This document shows positions 1-6,173 of a stretch of DNA of 11,436 nt, piece by piece; position 1 is the stretch's first letter, and every line of letters starts with the position of its first letter. The notes beneath the pieces are model-generated. The model saw only the letters and a program-made list of their open reading frames with translations, was not told where the DNA came from and ran no database searches. The DNA is taken from assembly GCA_002293375.1 (NCBI GenBank), contig DBDA01000025.1, positions 252 to 11,687 of the forward strand, written 5' to 3'. The position numbers and the translations under genes are program-made. This DNA is from Odoribacter sp. UBA944. GTDB taxonomy: Bacteria > Bacteroidota > Bacteroidia > Bacteroidales > Marinifilaceae.

Positions 1-23
1 TTTTGAACACTTCTTGTGAATAA

Positions 24-65
24 TAAATGAGGCCGTCTAATATCACTTTCAGACAGTCTCATTTA
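24..65 (-). terminator. Hairpin at the 3' end of the HExxH membrane protein gene
   Basis: The arms 24-38 and 51-65 pair over 15 positions, with one G-T wobble and one mismatch, around a 12-nt loop. The hairpin includes the stop codon of the gene ending at 63. The sequence beyond it on the minus strand is AT-rich but is not a real U-tract. A transcription terminator or 3' stabilising hairpin is the likeliest role. Confidence 0.4.
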
Positions 66-662
66 TTTTAACCTCTCCGGAAATCCCTTGTACAGGATAA
101 AAATTCGATGTATCAAAAACAATGTAGTGCCTAACATTACAATTCCAACGAACCACGCCCAAACATGTCCAATGGTTCTTGACAGCGCATTGCAATCCCC
201 AAATTTATTGATATATCCAAGAAGATTTTCAAATAAATCAAATGCAGATAACAACAGGCCTATCGAAAAAATCAGTCCGGCTAAAAAAGAAGATTTTATC
301 TGTTTCTTTTTCAAAAGAAGAAAACTCACAAAAGCAAAAATTATATCTTTTACGTATGGAGCCAAAATTACAAGAAATAATTGATTAGGCGTTCTATCAG
401 AAAAACGAACAGATGCATTCTGAAAATTCTTAAAACTCAACCTACTGAAAAACTGATAGTCAAGAACATCAACTCCCATCAGTTTTCCGCTGATAAAATG
501 ACAAAATTCATGCAAAGGAGCGTGTATCAAAAAACATAAAAGCGAGAGTGATAAAATGCTTATAAAACTCTGTTTGGGGGTACAATTATTTCGCCGGTAA
601 AATTTTATGAGCGGAAATGTAATACTCAACATAATCAAGACTATCATTCCGATCAATTTCAT
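63..662 (-). CDS. Putative integral-membrane zinc metallopeptidase (M50-like, HExxH)
   Basis: This 199-residue protein has about five hydrophobic segments, near residues 3-20, 34-50, 95-117, 124-142 and 167-188. The motif HEFCH at residues 51-55 fits HExxH, with H51 and H55 as zinc ligands and E52 as the catalytic base. It is followed by FISGKLMGV, which resembles the stretch after HExxH in site-2-protease-like M50 enzymes and related membrane zincins. D156 in the FGDCN segment is a plausible third ligand. Its substrate is unknown; M50 enzymes cut other proteins within or next to the membrane. The gene is visibly richer in A and T than everything to its right, which suggests different ancestry. 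It follows the LytTR regulator gene by 70 nt on the same strand and could be co-transcribed with it. The HExxH motif is seen directly; the family assignment is inferred, and a non-enzymatic relative is possible. Confidence 0.6.
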   Translation of the reverse strand: MKLIGMIVLIMLSITFPLIKFYRRNNCTPKQSFISILSLSLLCFLIHAPLHEFCHFISGKLMGVDVLDYQFFSRLSFKNFQNASVRFSDRTPNQLFLVILAPYVKDIIFAFVSFLLLKKKQIKSSFLAGLIFSIGLLLSAFDLFENLLGYINKFGDCNALSRTIGHVWAWFVGIVMLGTTLFLIHRIFILYKGFPERLK

Positions 663-732
663 ATACCGTAAATTTTATGTTTTCCTAAAATCATCTTATT
701 TAAATACAGTACTTTAGCAAATAATTGGCACA

Positions 733-1485
733 TTATCTATCTATCCATGTTTTGAAGTCGGATACCCGCTCTCTGCTCACTACAATCTCTTCTTTCTCAC
801 GCCAGTTGGCAAGGGTGACTTTTATCCTGTGGGATGAGTATGCGATCATATCCTGAATAGCATGGAAATGGACAATAAAATTCCTATTAACCCGGAAGAA
901 TAATCTCGGATCGACCAACTGTTCTATCTTATCCAATGAGTAATCGACAGGATAGCTTTTGCCGGTATCAGTGAAAAGAAACACAGATCGTTCAAGCGTA
1001 TAAAAACAGGAAATATCCGATGTCTGGAGCGATTTGTAGTGTTCGCCGATCTTGATTAAAAAACGTTCTTTATTCCGGACAGGCAACCGTTGAATGACGG
1101 ATCCGTAGTTAGAATAATCCTGTATCGTTCTGTGTACCGTATTAAATTTATCTATGGCATCTTTCAATTCATCCGGACTAATGGGTTTTACTAAATAATC
1201 GATGCTATTTACCTTGAATGCCTTCAATGCATATTCATCGTAAGCAGTAGTAAAAATAACAGGAGCTTTTATCCGGATTTTTTCAAAGATCTCGAAACAC
1301 AGCCCATCTTCAAGCTGAATATCCATAAATATCAATTCGGGGCTTGGGTTTTCTAAAAACCAGTTGACGGATTCCTCGACCGATCCGAGTACATCGATGA
1401 CTTCTATTCCCGGATCGGCCTCTTTCAGCAGACGGATCAGCTTCCGGGAAGCCGGACGTTCGTCTTCTATTATTAATACTTTCAT
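733..1485 (-). CDS. LytTR-family response regulator
   Basis: A 250-residue DNA-binding response regulator of the LytR/AlgR type. The receiver domain spans about residues 1-118. It has the acidic pair E7 and D8, the phospho-acceptor D55 in the FMDIQ stretch, T80 in FTTAYDEYA, and K100 in DYLVKPIS. The LytTR DNA-binding domain spans about 138-248, with the family stretch FFRVNRNFIVHFHAI near 196-210 and a closing segment around VSRERVSDFKTWI. The gene starts 86 nt after the sensor kinase gene on the same strand, so the two very likely form one two-component system. Phosphorylation by that kinase would be expected to promote dimerisation and binding to direct repeats at target promoters. The targets are not visible here, although the neighbouring secreted-protein and membrane-protease genes are candidates. 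No key residue is missing. Confidence 0.93.
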   Translation of the reverse strand: MKVLIIEDERPASRKLIRLLKEADPGIEVIDVLGSVEESVNWFLENPSPELIFMDIQLEDGLCFEIFEKIRIKAPVIFTTAYDEYALKAFKVNSIDYLVKPISPDELKDAIDKFNTVHRTIQDYSNYGSVIQRLPVRNKERFLIKIGEHYKSLQTSDISCFYTLERSVFLFTDTGKSYPVDYSLDKIEQLVDPRLFFRVNRNFIVHFHAIQDMIAYSSHRIKVTLANWREKEEIVVSRERVSDFKTWIDR

Positions 1486-1571
1486 ACGTTTATAATTTGT
1501 TTTTCAATGGTCGTAATGGAACCCTTTGCATAAACATACTCTTTGGCACTTGTCAGCGTGCGGGTTTCATT

Positions 1572-2585
1572 CTAAATGCCAACAATGGGTATTTTTACTG
1601 TAAATTCATCGTTATTATGGTTCACGACCATTTCCATGCCTGTAACCAATTTGACCCTTTCCTTCAGATTGGATAAGCCTGTACCGTATGAATTGTCCAA
1701 CACATTTTTCCGCTGTATCGTATTGGATACGACAACAAACATACCTTCCCGGCGAATAGTTATTTTCAAAGGCCTGCTTTCCGAAGCTGAATTGTGTTTC
1801 AAAGCGTTTTCGACCAATATCTGTAAAGATACAGGGATTACTTTGTATGTATCTGCATGTTCGATGTGCATGTTCAGCAACACTTTTTCACCGGTGCGTT
1901 CTTTCTGCAGATCAAAGTATTGTTTTACAAACGTGACTTCTTCGGCCAGCAGAACCAGGTCGGTTTCCTCATGCTCCAGAATATAGCGGTAAATTCCGCT
2001 TAGTTTTTGGATATAGTTGTCTGCCTTTTTCGGATCTTCGTAGACTAATTCAGATAGTGTGTTTAAACTATTGAAAAGAAAATGGGGATTGACCTGGGTT
2101 TTCAGGTTGATGTATTTGTATTTCAGGTTCTCTTCCCGCAATTGCTGTTCGCGGCCGATCGCTTGTCGCCAGATCGCATAAAACAAGAAAATAATGCCGG
2201 ACAAAATCCCTATGGAGGAGCCGATGAGCGATCCGGCAAATTCCTGCCGGATAAAATGACCGGTATTCCATCCTTCGATCTTATAACATAGATACAGGCC
2301 CAAGAAGAAAATAATAAGGGAAATTACCAGCGATAAAAGAGTGAAAATCAACAGCGAGAGCCCTAACTCTTTTTTCATCCGCGTAACCGGGATGTTGCTG
2401 ATCTTCTGGAGCATTTTATTGAAAAGAGCGCCTACCAGTAAAGCGATAATCAGAATAGCGGTTCCCAGTATAAGAGTGCTCGCGTTGGATAGTTCATTGT
2501 TCTGTATCCAATTCACTGTCAAGATAAAACCAAAGCTGAAGATTACGGCTCCGGTAACGCCTATGAGTTTTTTATTCTTTTCCAT
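1572..2585 (-). CDS. LytS/YehU-type membrane sensor histidine kinase
   Basis: A 337-residue sensor kinase of the His_kinase (PF06580) type, the usual partner of LytTR regulators. Four membrane segments lie near residues 7-27, 36-55, 75-101 and 119-139, with little extracytoplasmic sequence, so the sensing part is the membrane region itself or a partner protein. The phospho-acceptor is H168 in QVNPHFLFNSLNTL. The ATPase domain has an N-box (LVENALKHN, 257-265) and a G-box (GTGLSNLKERV, 301-311). The start is placed at MEKNKKLIGV because the upstream in-frame Met at 2654 would add 23 residues unlike a kinase N-terminus and would sit against the hairpin at 2658-2706. The regulator gene follows after 86 nt. 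A promoter-like sequence lies directly before this start codon. Confidence 0.92.
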   Translation of the reverse strand: MEKNKKLIGVTGAVIFSFGFILTVNWIQNNELSNASTLILGTAILIIALLVGALFNKMLQKISNIPVTRMKKELGLSLLIFTLLSLVISLIIFFLGLYLCYKIEGWNTGHFIRQEFAGSLIGSSIGILSGIIFLFYAIWRQAIGREQQLREENLKYKYINLKTQVNPHFLFNSLNTLSELVYEDPKKADNYIQKLSGIYRYILEHEETDLVLLAEEVTFVKQYFDLQKERTGEKVLLNMHIEHADTYKVIPVSLQILVENALKHNSASESRPLKITIRREGMFVVVSNTIQRKNVLDNSYGTGLSNLKERVKLVTGMEMVVNHNNDEFTVKIPIVGI

Positions 2586-2591
2586 TATTTG

Positions 2592-2621
2592 CAAATTTAT
2601 AATTATTTCTGAAAAGGCAAA
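2592..2621 (-). promoter_or_regulatory. Promoter-like -33/-7 pair at the kinase start
   Basis: On the minus strand a TTTG (2618-2621) is followed after 18 nt by TAAATTTG (2592-2599), which fits the Bacteroidetes -7 element TAnnTTTG. The spacer is slightly shorter than the usual 19-21. If used, transcription would begin almost at the ATG at 2585 and give a leaderless or nearly leaderless message. It could also be a chance match in AT-rich sequence. Confidence 0.35.
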
Positions 2622-2657
2622 CGCCTGATAATCTGTTTCTTTTTTCCCGATCACTTC

Positions 2658-2706
2658 GGCCTGCTGTTTTCAGAAGCAAAAAAACGCTTCTTCAAATCAG
2701 CAGGCC
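2658..2706 (-). terminator. Compound hairpin after the secreted-protein gene
   Basis: A perfect 9-bp outer stem (2658-2666 with 2698-2706, GGCCTGCTG/CAGCAGGCC) encloses a 6-bp inner stem (2672-2677 with 2686-2691). A loop made mostly of seven identical bases caps the inner stem. The hairpin lies 42 nt beyond the stop of the upstream gene and before the kinase start. No U-tract follows the outer stem on the minus strand. It may be a terminator or attenuator that sets kinase expression relative to the upstream gene. Confidence 0.5.
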
Positions 2707-2748
2707 TCCGTTCTCCGCATACTGACAACGACCTTTCAAAGATCGTTT

Positions 2749-3567
2749 TTAGTTGATCTTTGACAGCGTAATGTATCTTACGGTATAGCCCGTCGTATGA
2801 TTCTCCTGGCCTTTTATTTTCATTTCTGTAAGTATGTCTTCTGTCAGGTTGGCATATTCGATCTGTTTATCGGAAAGAGACACGTAAACCTCACCCCAAT
2901 AATGGCTTCTTCCTCTCATTGCGATATGTTCATATTCAACGTCCAAAGGGTTATTCAGAACCGAATATTTCAAAATGGCACATAGCTCGCCGTTCATTTC
3001 CGTAACACCCAGCCAGGTAAGCCTTATATCTCTGTTTTCAAATGTCCCGATAGCTATTTCCAATTCAGAATTTATATCTGCCGCCTTGAATTCTTCGTTC
3101 AGTTTCAAGGAGTTCCAATAATCATAGGCAAATACGTGAAAGCCCATAACATCCCATACCAAATTCATGGTCAACGGATCTGCCTCGGGCAAGTTTTCCC
3201 TGAAAAAATCAGCAGGTAAAATTTCAGCCCCCTCTTTGTATTTAAAATTATCCATATAACTGAGCCTGCTGCCTTGCGGGAATTCGGCATCGAGCGAATT
3301 GGATCTGGATACATGGACATTTTTCCATTGAACGGAATCGTTCTTGTAGGTTAAGTCTCCTGCGATCCTGTTTTTTCCCCGGAAAGTACCGTACGGATCG
3401 AAGTCGCAATAATCGGTTATCATGCGGTAAGAAGCGGCTTGCGATTTGTCGAGTTCGATCGCAGGAAGAGATTTAAGATAAGCCGACGGATTTTCCGTCT
3501 GTGAGAATGTACAGTTAGCCGTAAATAGTACCGCCGTAAATACTAACAATAAACCTGTTGTTTTCAT
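2749..3567 (-). CDS. Secreted protein of unknown function
   Basis: I do not recognise a named family. From the start chosen here the protein has 272 residues and begins with a clear signal peptide, MKTTGLLLVFTAVLFTANCTFSQ, probably cut after the Q as in many Bacteroidetes exported proteins. An earlier in-frame Met at 3609 would put 14 polar residues in front of the signal peptide, so the later start is preferred. The C in TANC is preceded by N and does not make a good lipobox. The mature part is soluble, rich in aromatic and charged residues, and has no membrane segment, so it probably acts in the periplasm or outside the cell. It lies upstream of the kinase/regulator pair on the same strand, separated by about 160 nt and a strong hairpin. 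A link to the signalling pair, as ligand, sensor partner or target, is inference only. Confidence 0.75.
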   Translation of the reverse strand: MKTTGLLLVFTAVLFTANCTFSQTENPSAYLKSLPAIELDKSQAASYRMITDYCDFDPYGTFRGKNRIAGDLTYKNDSVQWKNVHVSRSNSLDAEFPQGSRLSYMDNFKYKEGAEILPADFFRENLPEADPLTMNLVWDVMGFHVFAYDYWNSLKLNEEFKAADINSELEIAIGTFENRDIRLTWLGVTEMNGELCAILKYSVLNNPLDVEYEHIAMRGRSHYWGEVYVSLSDKQIEYANLTEDILTEMKIKGQENHTTGYTVRYITLSKIN

Positions 3568-3596
3568 TTCTTTGTTTTTTAAGTTATTATTCATCG

Positions 3597-3604
3597 CAAA
3601 GAAA
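3597..3604 (-). promoter_or_regulatory. Possible -7 element of the secreted-protein gene
   Basis: On the minus strand this reads TTTCTTTG, one mismatch from TAnnTTTG. A TTTA lies 19 nt further upstream as a weak -33 candidate. The element is 29 nt before the start codon. The ten bases GCAAAGAAAC (plus strand, 3596-3605) recur exactly upstream of the Mfa2-like gene at 5151-5160, which adds some support. Confidence 0.35.
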
Positions 3605-3663
3605 CGCACTGTGCCGTACAGAATAAAATAAAAGTCGCCGAACCGTTATTTTAGGTGTGTGAA

Positions 3664-3708
3664 CCGTATATTTCCGAAAAGCGGAGACCCGCTTTCGGAA
3701 ATATACGG
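3664..3708 (-). terminator. Long hairpin after the FimB/Mfa2-like gene
   Basis: The arms 3664-3684 and 3689-3708 pair over 20 bp with a single bulged A and a 4-nt AGAC loop. This is the strongest hairpin in the window. It lies 36 nt after the stop codon at 3745 and about 100 nt before the next start. No U-tract follows on either strand, so it is not a textbook intrinsic terminator. It could be an atypical terminator, an mRNA 3'-end stabiliser or a palindromic repeat element. Confidence 0.5.
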
Positions 3709-3744
3709 GCCGAAGCGAGGAGGAAGTCAAGCAAGAACAAGCGC

Positions 3745-5106
3745 TTAGCGGCCTGTCACCCGTTCCACTCCGGCATAGTCTACAAAGAGTTCGCCGGAGG
3801 TTTCGACTGGGATGTAGGTTCTGATCTCTACCCGCAATTTGTTTGCCTCCTCCGGCGCTTTGACAATCCGGCCGTTCCAGATATCGATATACCCGTCCGT
3901 CTCTTCAAGATATTTCGAATCCCGGATCTCTTCGGAAGATAAGTACGTGCTTCCATTCATCCAAGTATACCAATACCTCCACTTGCTTCCCGAAGAGGGA
4001 ACATTGACCCAAAGCCGGAGTTGGTAACAGCCGCCTCCTTCCACCGCCACATCCTGATAGAGGTAGGTTTTTCCCTTCAATTTCACCGCGTAGCTTCCTT
4101 CTTTGGCCGGATCCGTTACCAGCGTTGCGCTCCTGTCGGCCCCTCCCGCATCTAATTTCCAACCTATCGGTATCCCTTCCTGCTCTCCCTGTTCAAAGCC
4201 GCCGTTTTCCAATAAATTCACTCCGTCTCCATTTCCCACACAGATCTCTCCGTCCATATCGATCCACCAATCCTCTTCCCGGATCACCTCGTCTTCCCAC
4301 TCCAGCACTGTCGCCTGAAAATCCACCGGAGGGGTTTCGGCTGGTGAGCCGAACACGGCGTTTAACTTGGTGATCCGATTGACAGGCAGAGAGTCCAGGA
4401 GATAGGGATCCGTTTCGTACTCCGTCCCTCCGACGCGGTAAAACAGGGATAATTCTACCGGTTCAGCGGAGGGGAACAACAACAATTGCGCCTGTACGGA
4501 GGTGCCGGAAGCCGGTAACGGGATCTCTTTCGCCACGGTTTCAAGAGGCGATGTGTACAGGCCTTCCAGATTCATTTTTCCCGGAACTCCCGCCACGTGC
4601 AGGCGAAGCCCTTCTACCCCTTCCGGTACCTCCTCCACGATCAGCCGCAAACCGGCTACCTTTCGCTCCAGATCGAACACAACGGGTGGAGTTTCGGAAG
4701 CCTCCACGGTAAAATCCTGCCGGCCGGAGAGGTAGTCGCCGGCCTCAACATACCGCTCCCCTTCGGGTTGCAGACAGAGCCAGATGTCTGCCGGCCGATC
4801 GGTTACGCGGTACTCCCACAATTCGTCCGGATTTGCGTTGATAAAGCAGTAACCGCTGTATTCTCCGGGCGCCAATTGGAGGCTGAACCGGCCGTCGGTT
4901 TCCGTTCCGGCCGAGAGCTGGTGAGAAGAGGTCTGCTGTGTTACCTGATTGTATACGAACAATCGGTAATTCGCCGGAGTAAAACCCGTTTCAACAGCTC
5001 CTCTGGTTATTACAGGGATCTCCACTTTCGGTTCTTCCCACGCAGCAGGTTCTCTGTTACAAGCGGTTGCCAGCAGTACAATAAATGAAGTAACAATCTG
5101 TTTCAT
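3745..5106 (-). CDS. FimB/Mfa2-like lipoprotein with C-terminal carbohydrate-binding-like domain
   Basis: A 453-residue exported lipoprotein. The N-terminus is a short signal ending in a lipobox, LLATAC, with C16 as the lipidated residue; outer-membrane or surface anchoring is likely. Residues about 30-255 resemble the FimB/Mfa2 family of fimbrial anchor/assembly proteins. Supporting stretches are YRLFVYN near 47, GRFSLQLAPGEYSGYCFIN near 72-90, FDLERKVAGLRL near 144-155, and the closing VNRITKLNAVF near 242-252. After a linker, residues about 296-453 look like a separate beta-sandwich domain. It opens with NLLENGGFEQG and a W, and later has YLYQDVAVEGGGCYQLRLWV, the pattern of CBM4/9-type galactose-binding-like folds. 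Typical Mfa2-type proteins lack this extra domain. No fimbrillin or other pilus gene is adjacent, so a role in fimbriae is uncertain; sugar or glycoprotein binding at the surface is an alternative. Hairpins lie on both sides of the gene, so it is probably transcribed alone. Confidence 0.75.
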   Translation of the reverse strand: MKQIVTSFIVLLATACNREPAAWEEPKVEIPVITRGAVETGFTPANYRLFVYNQVTQQTSSHQLSAGTETDGRFSLQLAPGEYSGYCFINANPDELWEYRVTDRPADIWLCLQPEGERYVEAGDYLSGRQDFTVEASETPPVVFDLERKVAGLRLIVEEVPEGVEGLRLHVAGVPGKMNLEGLYTSPLETVAKEIPLPASGTSVQAQLLLFPSAEPVELSLFYRVGGTEYETDPYLLDSLPVNRITKLNAVFGSPAETPPVDFQATVLEWEDEVIREEDWWIDMDGEICVGNGDGVNLLENGGFEQGEQEGIPIGWKLDAGGADRSATLVTDPAKEGSYAVKLKGKTYLYQDVAVEGGGCYQLRLWVNVPSSGSKWRYWYTWMNGSTYLSSEEIRDSKYLEETDGYIDIWNGRIVKAPEEANKLRVEIRTYIPVETSGELFVDYAGVERVTGR

Positions 5107-5151
5107 AGATACATAACTTTTTGATTAGACCAAGGTTATTTCCAGCCGGAG

Positions 5152-5159
5152 CAAAGAAA
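5152..5159 (-). promoter_or_regulatory. Possible -7 element of the FimB/Mfa2-like gene
   Basis: The minus strand reads TTTCTTTG, one mismatch from TAnnTTTG, within the ten bases GCAAAGAAAC that also precede the secreted-protein gene. It lies 45 nt before the start codon. I see no good TTTG at the expected -33 distance, so support is weak. Confidence 0.3.
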
Positions 5160-5203
5160 CCGCCAAGCCATCCAAGTGTGCATCTGTAAAACTATGTGTC
5201 AAA

Positions 5204-5231
5204 TTCCGAAAAGAGAACCCTCTGTCCGGAA
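5204..5231 (-). terminator. Weak hairpin after the DJ-1/PfpI gene
   Basis: An outer 5-bp stem TTCCG/CGGAA (5204-5208 with 5227-5231) encloses AGAG/CTCT with an AACC loop. It lies 27 nt beyond the stop at 5259. A short TTT follows on the minus strand. It has the same outline as the much stronger hairpin at 3664-3708, so it may end the cbpA-cbpM-DJ-1 transcript. Confidence 0.3.
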
Positions 5232-5258
5232 AAAATGAAAAGATGATTAGTTAGACTC

Positions 5259-5819
5259 TTAATGTCCTGTATAGAGCAAACCGGCGGCCACTTCCTTGCT
5301 TTTTTGCCCGGAACCGGTTATGCGGTCCAGAATAGCCAGGGCAAAATCCGTGGCGAAAGCCGGCCCTTTTGCGGTAATGAGGTTTCCGTCCGTTACCACG
5401 CCCTCTCCCGTTACCGTATATTTTTGCAGGTAGGATTCGTATCCGGGGTAACAGGTGAGGCGTGTCCGCTCCGGCAACGGCAATTTACTTAATACCAAAG
5501 CGGGAGCCGCACAGATGGCAGCTATCGGACGGCCGTTTTTGTAATGTTTTTCCAACATCTCCATCAGGGGTTTGCTTTCCGACAGGTGCTGCGCCCCCGG
5601 CATGCCTCCGGGCAAGATCAGGTAATCCGCATCTCCGGATACCACCTCTTCCAACCGGCGGTCGGTTACCACGGGAATGCCGTGCGCTCCCGTTACTTCT
5701 CTGCCGGAAGATACCAAAACCGTCTTTACTTCTATACCGCCGCGGCGCAACACATCTACCGTTACCAAGGCTTCGATCTCTTCGAAACCTTCCGCCAAAA
5801 AAAGATATACGTTTTTCAT
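5259..5819 (-). CDS. DJ-1/PfpI family protein (YajL/ThiJ-like)
   Basis: A 186-residue cytoplasmic protein, the usual length for the DJ-1/YajL branch. The reactive cysteine is C103 in AAICAAPALVL, the nucleophile-elbow motif of the family. The conserved acidic residue expected to contact it is E16 in EGFEEIEA. Other family stretches are LILPGGMPGA at 67-76 and KGPAFATDFALAIL at 151-164. Members protect proteins against oxidative or carbonyl damage; proposed activities include chaperone, glyoxalase and deglycase functions, and these remain debated. Older annotation as a thiazole monophosphate enzyme (ThiJ) is not supported by context, since no thiamine genes are nearby. The gene follows cbpM by 45 nt on the same strand and is probably part of the same operon, which would unite a DnaJ-type co-chaperone with a stress-protective protein. 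Confidence 0.9.
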   Translation of the reverse strand: MKNVYLFLAEGFEEIEALVTVDVLRRGGIEVKTVLVSSGREVTGAHGIPVVTDRRLEEVVSGDADYLILPGGMPGAQHLSESKPLMEMLEKHYKNGRPIAAICAAPALVLSKLPLPERTRLTCYPGYESYLQKYTVTGEGVVTDGNLITAKGPAFATDFALAILDRITGSGQKSKEVAAGLLYTGH

Positions 5820-5864
5820 CCGTTCCTGTTTTATTATGGGCCAATAGTAAGCCGTTCGTTTATT

Positions 5865-6167
5865 TTATTCGTCCGATCCGAAACAGCGCAATCTGTTCTC
5901 CAGGCGCCGGATTTCCCGGTGCATCTCCTCCATCCGCTCCAACATGTTCCGGATCACGTCGATCCCTTCGATGTTGATCGAGAGGTCGTAATACATCCTG
6001 GAGTAGCGTTCCAGATCGTGCAACCGGGAAACAGGGAGGTATTCCCGGCCGTCGACTTCCCGGATTTCGATCAATCCCTCCTCTTTCAATAACAAAATAA
6101 AAGAGGGGTCGATCCCGTTGATGAGGCAATAATCACTCAAAATAATCCATTCCGGTTCCATTTCCAT
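5865..6167 (-). CDS. cbpM: CbpM-like chaperone modulator (MerR-type fold)
   Basis: A 100-residue protein encoded right after cbpA, with only 6 nt between that stop and this start. In the CbpM family such proteins bind the J-domain of CbpA and block its work with DnaK. Residues about 8-60 carry a winged-helix-like segment related to MerR proteins (LSDYCLINGIDPSFILLLKEE, then an EVDGREYLPVSRLHDLERYSRM wing and helix). Residues 66-95 form a charged helix likely to dimerise as a coiled coil. Length and gene order match known cbpA-cbpM pairs. The start at 6167 is preceded by AAACAGG; a second Met two residues later is also possible. The assignment rests on fold, size and position, since sequence in this family is poorly conserved. 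Confidence 0.82.
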   Translation of the reverse strand: MEMEPEWIILSDYCLINGIDPSFILLLKEEGLIEIREVDGREYLPVSRLHDLERYSRMYYDLSINIEGIDVIRNMLERMEEMHREIRRLENRLRCFGSDE

Positions 6168-6173
6168 CCTGTT

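Noticed and set aside
2749..3567. Assignment of the secreted protein to the GLPGLI family
   Set aside because: The overall size and export signal are similar, but I do not see the GLPGLI motif or other defining features.
4597..5088. A 163-codon plus-strand open frame within the FimB/Mfa2-like gene
   Set aside because: It is antisense to a gene with lipobox and domain support and has no features of its own.
5544..6092. A 182-codon plus-strand open frame across the DJ-1 and cbpM genes
   Set aside because: It crosses two recognisable genes on the opposite strand and shows no domain, signal peptide or promoter.
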